Source of the DNA: Pseudomonadota bacterium
Lineage (GTDB): Bacteria; Pseudomonadota; Alphaproteobacteria; Sphingomonadales; Sphingomonadaceae
Direction of reading: 5' to 3'
Length of the DNA stretch: 10,919 bases
Assembly (NCBI GenBank): GCA_947474905.1
Contig: CANJKQ010000007.1
Span: forward strand, 1-10,919
Under the pieces are notes generated by a model that was not told the DNA's origin, did no database searches, and saw nothing but the letters and a program-made list of their open reading frames with translations. Shown here one piece after another: positions 1-10,919 of this stretch. Numbering within the stretch: the first letter of the stretch is position 1; every line of letters begins with the position of its first letter. A program made the translations under genes and the position numbers.

Positions 1-745
1 CCCAAGCCTGCGCAAAGCTGGGGCGGACGTCCTGATGCCTTGTCGCGTCGCGGTTGCGCGCTTCCTGTTTCCACAGCGCGATGATGTTGAGCACCATGGT
101 CAGCGCGCCCGCGCCCTGCACCACCTCGACCAGCCGCGTCGGCGTGAAAGTGACAAGCAGACGCCCGATGATCAGCGCCGAGGCCATCATGCCGATCAAC
201 AGCATCACGTAGAGTAGCGCGACGACGCGAGGCCGCTTGTCGGCGGGCGACAAGTCGGTCGCGAGTGCCAGGCCTGCGGTCTGCGTGGTGTGCATGCCGG
301 CGCCGACCAGCAAGAAGCCGATCGCCGCACCGATCTCGCCCGCAATCGCCGGGCCGTGGCCGCCGCCCGACATCACTAGCATCGCGAACGGCAGCAGCGC
401 GAAACCGCCAAACTGCATTAGCGTGCCGAACCAGATATAGGGCACCCGCTTCCAGCCGAGATAGCTTTGGTGGTGGTCGGACTTGAAGCCGATCAGCGCG
501 CGCAGCGGCGCGAAGACGAGCGGCAGCGACACCATGATCGCGACGAGCGAGGCGGGCACGCCCAGCTCGACGATCATCACCCGGTTGAGCGTGCCGGTCA
601 GCAGCACCGCCGCCATGCCGACCGAAACCTGGAACAGCGACAGCCGCAGCAAGCGCCCCAGCGGCAGCTCATTGGTCGCAGCGTCGGCAAAGGGCAGGAA
701 GCGCGTGCCGATGCGCAGCCAGAACTGGGTGGCGCGCCCGCTCAT
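1..745 (-). CDS. lhaA: LhaA/PucC-family light-harvesting complex assembly protein (partial, C-terminus beyond window)
   Basis: Membrane protein of the BCH/PucC branch of the major facilitator superfamily, known to be needed for assembling light-harvesting complex 1 and thought to deliver bacteriochlorophyll. The frame is open for 248 codons from an ATG at 745 and runs off the window edge; family members are usually about 450-480 residues, so roughly half is present. Several hydrophobic segments are visible (about residues 35-52, 61-85, 103-125, 135-152, 175-200 and 207-224). The conserved family loop FKSDHHQSYLGWKRVPYIW lies at residues 87-105. The start is fixed by a 4-base ATGA overlap with the bchM stop, and the GGTGG coding the end of BchM can serve as ribosome binding site. 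It is the last operon gene visible; in related clusters the puhABC genes follow, but that cannot be checked here. Confidence 0.95.
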   Translation of the reverse strand, partial: MSGRATQFWLRIGTRFLPFADAATNELPLGRLLRLSLFQVSVGMAAVLLTGTLNRVMIVELGVPASLVAIMVSLPLVFAPLRALIGFKSDHHQSYLGWKRVPYIWFGTLMQFGGFALLPFAMLVMSGGGHGPAIAGEIGAAIGFLLVGAGMHTTQTAGLALATDLSPADKRPRVVALLYVMLLIGMMASALIIGRLLVTFTPTRLVEVVQGAGALTMVLNIIALWKQEARNRDATRHQDVRPSFAQAW

Positions 746-754
746 GCCGCCACC
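742..754 (-). promoter_or_regulatory. Ribosome binding site and stop/start overlap for lhaA
   Basis: The minus strand reads GGTGGCGGCATGA. It encodes the last residues of BchM (VAA), its TGA stop and the lhaA ATG. GGTGG lies 4 bases before the ATG and can pair with the 16S rRNA tail. The same 13 bases recur at the ends of bchH (2452-2464) and bchF (9246-9258). Confidence 0.6.
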
Positions 755-1427
755 ATGCGGAAAGCGTGGCTGGTGTAGAATCCGCTGATGATACGCTGGC
801 TTTGATCGACGCGCATCAGGGAGAGCGCGTTGGCAAGCAATGTGCGCAGCAGCCGTTCGTCGACCGGCTCGATCGCGGGAGCGCGATCGGCCTTGGGGAA
901 CAGCTTGCCGACGGTGTGCATCAGCGCCAGCGCCGGGGTGCGCGGCGCGAACGTGAACGCCATCGAGCCGCGCGTGCGCTCGGCCAGCGTGCGCAGCATC
1001 TCAACCATGTCGAAGGCCTGGTAATGGATCAGCGAATCCATCGCGACGACATGGTCGAATTGGCCCAGCGCCGGGTCGAGCATGTCGCCAACGCGCCAGT
1101 CGATCTTCAGGCCAGCCGGCGCGCGCGTCTGCGCAATCGAGACGAGGCTGCCCGCGACGTCGATCGCCACGACGTCGGCGCCGCGTCGCGCCGCTTCCAC
1201 CGCCAGCGCGCCGGTGCCGCAGCCCGCATCGAGCAAGCGACGGCCATGCAAATCCTCAGGCAGCCAGCCGAGCAGGGTGTCGCGCATCCGGTCGCGCCCG
1301 GCGCGCACCGTCGCGCGGATGCCGCTCACCGGCGCGTCCGAGGTCAGCTGCTCCCAGGCAGCACTCGCCGTCTGGTCGAAATAGGTCTGCAGCCGCGACC
1401 GATAGAGGGAGTAGGTGCTGCTCGCCA

Positions 1428-1428
<1 letters not shown>
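742..1428 (-). CDS. bchM: Magnesium-protoporphyrin IX O-methyltransferase
   Basis: Transfers a methyl group from S-adenosylmethionine to the C13 propionate of Mg-protoporphyrin IX, the step after Mg chelation. The protein is 228 residues, normal for BchM. The SAM-binding motif I is LLDAGCGTG at residues 65-73, followed by the acidic residue D90 that ends the second beta strand (VVAIDV). The motif VVAMDSLIHY at about 127-136 is typical of the BchM/ChlM family, and the early YFDQTA at 16-21 also fits. The open frame extends 25 codons further upstream into bchL, but the ATG at 1428 is preferred because it overlaps the bchL stop (TGATG) and gives the usual N-terminus. It lies between bchL and lhaA and is translationally coupled to both. 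Confidence 0.96.
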
Positions 1429-2451
<1,023 letters not shown>

Positions 2452-2455
<4 letters not shown>

Positions 2456-2464
2456 GCCGCCACC
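2452..2464 (-). promoter_or_regulatory. GGTGGCGGCATGA element at the bchH stop
   Basis: Encodes the VAA end of BchH and its TGA, with an overlapping ATG at 2455. The sequence is identical to the coupled junctions bchF-bchN and bchM-lhaA, where it provides the ribosome binding site and start of the next gene. Here the next frame is only the 45-codon small ORF. Confidence 0.4.
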
Positions 2465-5400
2465 GCCACAACGCCTTCCAGCCGGTCTTCCAGGTCATCG
2501 CTGGCGGCATGGAGCGCGGCCATCGTGGCCGCATCGGGGGTCCAGTAATGGCGATCGGCGGCTTCGATCAGCCTGTTGGCGACGCGCGCCGCCGCCTTGG
2601 GATTGAGCGCCGCGAGCCGCTCGCGCATTTCGGCGTCGAGCACATAGGTCTCGCCGATGCGCTGATAGACCCAGGCATCGACTTCGCCCGTTGTCGCCGA
2701 CCAGCCCATCGTGGTGGTAAGGTGGCCTTCGATCTGGCGGACGCCTTCATAACCGTGTTTGAGTAGTGCCTCGGTCCAGGCCGGGTTGAGCATGCGCGTG
2801 CGGGTTTCGAGCGCGACCTGCTCCTGCAGACTGCGTACCTTGCCTGCGCCTTGCGTCTGGTCGCCGATATAGACCGGCGCGGCTTCGCCCTTGGCGCGGG
2901 TGACGGCGCGGCTGATGCCACCCAGCGCATCGACATATTGGTCGATCGTGGTGATGCCGAGCTCGACCGACTCCAAATTCTGGTACGCGCAATCAACGGT
3001 CTTGAGCGCGCTGGCGAGGATCGCCGCCTGGCGCACCGGCGTGCCCTTCACGCCATAGGCAAAGCCCTTTTGCCGCTCAAAACAGTCGGCGAGTTCATTG
3101 GGGTCGGTCCACGCGCCGCCGTCGATCATCAAGTTGACGTTAGCGCCATAGGCGCCCTCAGCGTTGGAGAAGACGCGCAGCGCGGCGGTTTCGACATCGC
3201 AGCCGTGGTCGGACTGGTGCGCCAGCGTGTGCTTGCGGATGAAGTTGCGCTCGATCGGCTCGTCGGCGGTCGAGGCGAGCAGCGCAGCTTCGGCGAGCAT
3301 CCGTGTCTGCAGCGGCAGCAAGTCGCGGAACACGCCAGACAGCGTCGCGATCACGTCGATGCGGGGATGGGCGAGCTCGTCGAGCGCGATCAGCTCCGCC
3401 CCCGCCAGTCGGCCATAGCTGTCAAAGCGCGGCCGCGCGCCCATCAGCGCCAGTGCCTGCGCGATCTGCGCGCCTTCGCTCTTCAGGTTGTCGGTGCCCC
3501 ACAGCACCATCGCGATGGTTTCGGGAATGCGGCCCGCATCGACGACGCCGCGTTCGATCAGCCGCGCTGCCTGTTCCGCCCCGTCGCGGACCGCATAGGC
3601 GCTCGGGATACGGAACGGGTCAAAGCCATGGATGTTGCGGCCGGTCGGCAGCACATCGGGGCTGCGCAGGATGTCGCCACCACTGACCGGGCGGATATAG
3701 CCGCCGCCGAGCGCGTGGACGAGGCCATCAAGCTCCGCATTGTGCGACAGCGCGGTGTTGAGCGCGGCAAGCTCCTTCAGAAGCTCGCTGTCGGCGCGCA
3801 ATGAGCCATCGACCAGCGCGGTGATGGTGTCGACCGGCAGCGCTTCGCCCTTGGCGGCGGCGCAGGCGGCGAGCATGTCGATCCGCTCCTCGCGCGTGGC
3901 GGCCTTGCCGGCGACATGCAGGCCGTGCGGGATCAATTCGCGCTCGATTTCGTAGAGGCGCGCGGCGAGGGCAGGGACATCATGCCCGTCAAGATCGATC
4001 GCGGCGGCCTGCTCGGCGATGATCTCGGTCAAAGTCGCGGCTTCGTCGCTTGCGGGGTCGGCACTGCGCCAGCGGTCGATCGAGGCTTTCAGGTCGGCGA
4101 GACCTTTGTACAGCCCCGCATTGGCGAGCGTGGGCGTGAGGTAGCTGACCAAGGTCGCGCCCGAGCGTCGCTTGGCGAGCACCCCTTCCGACGGGTTGTT
4201 GGCGGCGTAGAGATAGATGTTGGGCACGTCGCCGATCAGCCGGTCGGGCCAGCATTCGGCGGTCAGCCCCGCCTGCTTGCCGGGCATGAATTCCAGGCTG
4301 CCATGCGTGCCGAAATGGAGGACGGCATGGGCGGCAAAATCGTCCTTCAGCCAGCGATAGAAAGCGGCGAAGGCATGGCTGGGAGCAAAGCGGCCCTCGA
4401 ACAGCAGCCGCATCGGATCGCCTTCGATGCCGAGCGCGGGCTGGATGCCGACGAACACATTGCCGAACCGCTCGCCCAGGATGCGCACGCCGCTGCCATC
4501 GGCCTGGAGCTTGCCCGGCGCAGGGCCCCAATTGGCTTCGATTTCGGCGAGATGGGTTTCGCGGGCAACGATGGTGTCGGCAGGCACTCGGGCGTGGATA
4601 TTCGCCTCGGCACCAAAACGCGCGGCGTTGCCCTCGAGGATGCGACCGCGGAGTGCTTCCACGGTCTCGGGCACCTCAACGGTGTAGCCTTCGCTGCTCA
4701 GTCTCAGCAGCGTCGCATGGAGCGACTCGAACACGCTCAAAAACTGCGCCGTCCCCGCCGCGCCAGCATTGGGCGGGACGTTGAACAGCACGATGCCGAC
4801 GCGGCGATCGGCGACATCGGCGCTGCGCAGCTCGATCAGTTTCAGCACCCGGCGGGCGAGCATCTCGGCCCGCTCGGGGCAGCTTTGCATCGCGCGGACG
4901 GTGGTCGACGGCGGGAAGGTGCAGCCGCGCCCGCAGCCGGTGCAGGGCGCGTCCGACCCGTCCGAGCGGCCACCAAACACCATCGGCCCGGTCGCGCCAT
5001 CGAGCTCAGGAATCGCCACCATCATCGTCGATTCGAGCGGCAACAGACCCTGCGCATTGGCGCCCCAGCCCTGCAGCGTCTGAAACTCGACCGGATGCGC
5101 GGCGATATAGGGCCGGTCGAGCCGCGCGAGCACCTCTTCCGCCAGCGCGGCGTCGTTATAGGCCGGCCCGCCGACGAGACTGAAGCCGGTCAGGTTGACG
5201 ATGGCATCAACCACCGGCTTGCCATTGCGAACGAACAGCGCGTCGATCGCCGGGCGTCCGTCGAGCCCGCCCGCGAAGGCGGGGATGACGTTGAGGCCCT
5301 TCGCCTCCATCGCGGCGATGACGCCGTCATAATGCGCGGCGTCCTTGGCCAGCACATAGCTGCGCAGCATCAGCAGCCCGACCGTGCCCTTGGCACCGCG

Positions 5401-6112
5401 CCGCTGCGGCACGTCCGATGCCAGCTTGCCGATGCGGCCCGGCATGGCGGGGTGGTAGACGCCGACATCGGGGTAATCGCGTGGCGCGGTCGCTTTCATC
5501 GCGCCGCGCATCCCACGCCGCGCGCTATCGGCATAGCGGTCGATCAACGCACGGATCATGTCGACGACGTTATCGTCCGATCCTGCCAGCCAATATTGCA
5601 ACGTCAGGAAATAGGCGCGCACGTCCTGCGCCGTGCCGGGGATGAAGCGCAGGATCTTGGGCAGGCGGCGCAGCATCCGCATCTGGCCCGCGCCCGAGCT
5701 TGCCCCAGGCTTGCCCGAGCCGCGCAGCTTCTTGAGCAGCGCGATGGGGCCGGAGGCGGGCTTGTCCATCCGGTAGTCGCCCATGCGGGTGAGCTTGACG
5801 ATATCGCCGGCGGACATCAGGCCGACCATCGCGTCGCACGCGTCGCGTCGTGCCGTGAGGTCAGGCATCACCGCGCGGATATGATCTTCGAGGAACAGCA
5901 TCGTCACCAGCACGATGTCGCCTTGGGCAATATCGGCCTTGGCGGCGGCGAGGGCCTCGGGCTTTTCCTCCCAATCGGCCGCCGCGTGGAAGCCGATGGT
6001 GACGCCGGGATGCGCGCGGTCGAACACCGCCTGTGCCCGCTGGAACGCGCCCGACAGATGATTGTCGAGCGTAATGACGACGACGCGCACCGGGGCGGTG
6101 GCTAAGGGCGCG

Positions 6113-6123
<11 letters not shown>
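2452..6123 (-). CDS. bchH: Magnesium chelatase subunit H
   Basis: Porphyrin-binding catalytic subunit of Mg-chelatase. With BchI and BchD (not in this window) it inserts Mg2+ into protoporphyrin IX using ATP, the first committed step to bacteriochlorophyll. The protein is 1223 residues, close to the usual ~1200. The N-terminus (about 12-170, starting [12 protein letters not shown]) is the chelatase H N-terminal domain, and the rest is the CobN/BchH domain. A hallmark [14 protein letters not shown] lies at 603-616. A cysteine cluster C394-x2-C397-x3-C401 with C415 further on resembles the iron-sulfur motif proposed for Rhodobacter capsulatus BchH. The open frame reaches back to 6444, but those 107 extra codons overlap bchB and read as arginine- and serine-rich shadow. 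The ATG at 6123 has AAGG 6 bases upstream and overlaps the bchB end by 11 bases, so it was chosen. Confidence 0.97.
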
Positions 6124-9836
<3,713 letters not shown>

Positions 9837-9847
<11 letters not shown>

Positions 9848-9865
9848 TATAGAAAACTTTACAAT
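9837..9865 (+). promoter_or_regulatory. Candidate promoter of ppaA
   Basis: TACAAT (9860-9865) matches the -10 consensus at 5 of 6 positions, with a weak -35 (TTAAAT, 9837-9842) 17 bases upstream. It overlaps both PpsR-type sites. Transcription would start near 9872, leaving a leader of about 140 bases. Confidence 0.3.
9846..9863. promoter_or_regulatory. Second, weaker PpsR/CrtJ-like site
   Basis: Read on the minus strand, TGTAAAGTTTTCTATACG again fits TGT-N12-ACR, with one core mismatch. It overlaps the first site by two bases, so both cores lie on nearly the same face of the DNA or directly end to end. PpsR/CrtJ often binds paired sites, but this one is degenerate and could be chance. Confidence 0.3.
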
Positions 9866-9947
9866 GAAACGCGGTCGGCATAGGCTGCTCCCTGATCAGA
9901 CCGCTCCATGCAGAACGGGACCGAGTCGGTGGGGCGTGCGGCCCTTC

Positions 9948-9967
9948 GCGGGCATCTGCCCGCAGAT
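9948..9967 (+). other. Overlapping palindromes in the ppaA leader
   Basis: GCGGGCATCTGCCCGC (9948-9963) and ATCTGCCCGCAGAT (9954-9967) are both perfect inverted repeats that share bases, so only one can form as a hairpin at a time. They lie about 50-65 bases before the ppaA start. No T-run follows, so this is not a plain terminator. The role is unknown. Confidence 0.35.
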
Positions 9968-9999
9968 CGATGACGGTTCTCCCGGGGTAGCCTGTGCTT

Positions 10000-10005
10000 G
10001 AGGAG
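10000..10005 (+). promoter_or_regulatory. Ribosome binding site of ppaA
   Basis: GAGGAG lies 8 bases before the ATG at 10014, a strong match that supports this start. Confidence 0.65.
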
Positions 10006-10013
10006 AGCGGGGC

Positions 10014-10883
10014 ATGGCGTCGTTTTTCGGTTTCGCGCGGGGACGGATGGCAACGCCAGCCGCTGATGCGTTGCGTCCTCACCGTCCTCTCAACGATCGG
10101 TCTCCGGCCGAACTGGCTGCGCTGATCAGCGGGGAAGTGATTCCGCGCATGGTCGCGCTCTCCCGTCCGCAGGCTGATATCATCGACCTGGCCGCGCAAA
10201 ATCCCCATATTTCGGCCGCCGATATCGATGGCTTGATCCCGCTGGTGCTTGATCTTGACTCGACGGGACTGCACGAGCGGATCGATCAGCTCGTCGCGCG
10301 CGGGGTGACGAACGAGGCATTGCTGATCGATCTGATCGCCCCGCTCGCACGGCGCCTCGGCCGCTTGTGGGAAGAGGATCGCTGCGACTTTATCGACGTT
10401 ACCATGGGCATCTGGCGATTGCAGGAGCTGGTGCACGAGCTGGGCGCCCGCCGACCGTGCCGGGCGAACGATCCGGCCGCTGCGCGTCGCGCGCTGTTCG
10501 CGACCATGCCTGGCGATCACCACGGTTTCGCTACCGTCTTGATTGCAGAGGTTTTTAGCGGACGCGGCTGGCAAGCGGACCGGCTGGGCGATGTCGCCAT
10601 GTCGGATATCAGCAAATGCCTTGCCTCTGCGAGCTATGACCTTGTTGGATTGACCGTCACCAGCACCTGCCATATGGCGCCGCTTCCTTCGGTCATCCGG
10701 GCCTTACGCAGCGTGTCGATCAATCCGCGTCTTGTCATTCTGGTCGGCGGCTACGCGATCGGCGGCGATCATGCGCAGGCGCTTGCCATGGGCGCCGACG
10801 GGACAGCGGGCGATGCGCGTGAGGCGGCGGTGCTCGCTGAGCGGCTGGTCGATGCGGCGCGGCTGCCGCAGGCCGGCATTTGA
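10014..10883 (+). CDS. ppaA: PpaA/AerR-family cobalamin-binding regulator of photosynthesis genes
   Basis: Members of this family (PpaA, AerR) bind cobalamin and modulate the PpsR/CrtJ repressor; R. capsulatus AerR is light-sensitive through its cobalamin. The protein is 289 residues. A helical B12-binding cap spans about 75-150 and contains the typical LGRLWEEDRCDFIDVTMGIW. A Rossmann-like cobalamin domain follows, with PGDHHGFA at 166-173: D168 and H170 fit the DxH cobalt-ligand pattern, although the usual glycine three residues on is alanine (A173). VGLTVTSTC and VILVGGYAIGG further on fit the SxL-like and GG motifs. There is no DNA-binding domain, as expected. It is transcribed away from bchF across the region with PpsR-type sites. 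In-frame ATGs at 10047 (M12) and 10149 (M46) could give shorter forms. Confidence 0.88.
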   Translation: MASFFGFARGRMATPAADALRPHRPLNDRSPAELAALISGEVIPRMVALSRPQADIIDLAAQNPHISAADIDGLIPLVLDLDSTGLHERIDQLVARGVTNEALLIDLIAPLARRLGRLWEEDRCDFIDVTMGIWRLQELVHELGARRPCRANDPAAARRALFATMPGDHHGFATVLIAEVFSGRGWQADRLGDVAMSDISKCLASASYDLVGLTVTSTCHMAPLPSVIRALRSVSINPRLVILVGGYAIGGDHAQALAMGADGTAGDAREAAVLAERLVDAARLPQAGI

Positions 10884-10919
10884 CTAGTCCCAGGGAGTAC
10901 GGCGTTTAAGCCGATGAAC

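Noticed and set aside
1..23. A weak palindrome at the window edge (CCCAAGC facing GCTGGGG)
   Set aside because: It encodes a plausible LhaA stretch (PSFAQAW), pairing is imperfect, and the flank is cut off, so a fifth repeat cannot be supported.
3916..6105. A 729-codon open frame on the plus strand opposite bchH
   Set aside because: It is antisense to an unmistakable bchH, its product is rich in R, H, D, G and Q with no recognisable domain, and such long shadow frames are usual in GC-rich DNA.

Overview
The window is part of a photosynthesis gene cluster from a GC-rich alphaproteobacterium that makes bacteriochlorophyll a. The gene order bchF-bchN-bchB-bchH-bchL-bchM-lhaA, the protein sequences and the types of palindromic repeat all suggest a sphingomonad (Sphingomonadales), probably an aerobic anoxygenic phototroph. 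That assignment is an inference from sequence style, not a database match.

Layout. From 9773 down to position 1, one tightly packed minus-strand operon reads bchF (vinyl hydratase), bchN and bchB (catalytic half of dark-operative protochlorophyllide reductase, DPOR), bchH (large Mg-chelatase subunit), bchL (DPOR reductase ATPase), bchM (Mg-protoporphyrin methyltransferase) and lhaA (PucC/LhaA light-harvesting assembly factor, cut by the window edge). Almost every junction is a stop/start overlap. The exception is bchH-bchL, where 133 bp separate the genes. Even there a 45-codon open frame starts on the bchH stop and ends on the bchL start. Facing the other way, ppaA/aerR (10014-10883, plus strand) encodes a cobalamin-binding regulator of the PpsR/CrtJ system. 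The 240-bp divergent region between bchF and ppaA holds a good PpsR-type palindrome (TGT-N12-ACG), a weaker one next to it, and candidate promoters in both directions. The last 36 bases (10884-10919) show nothing I can name.

How the genes work together. BchH (with BchI and BchD, not in this window) inserts Mg into protoporphyrin IX. BchM methylates the product. DPOR (BchL, BchN, BchB, all present) reduces the D ring of protochlorophyllide without light. BchF hydrates the vinyl group on the way to bacteriochlorophyll a. LhaA then helps place pigment-protein complexes in the membrane. PpaA would act with a PpsR encoded elsewhere to control the cluster.

Most unusual content. Four different palindromic, REP-like repeats sit within about 5.6 kb of this operon. 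Two are read in frame inside BchB (about 52 and 28 residues). One encodes the last ~34 residues of BchN and runs up to the bchB start region. One fills the bchH-bchL gap and is also open in the bridging small frame. In two of the repeats the arms differ by paired, compensating changes, so the fold appears to have been kept while the sequence drifted.
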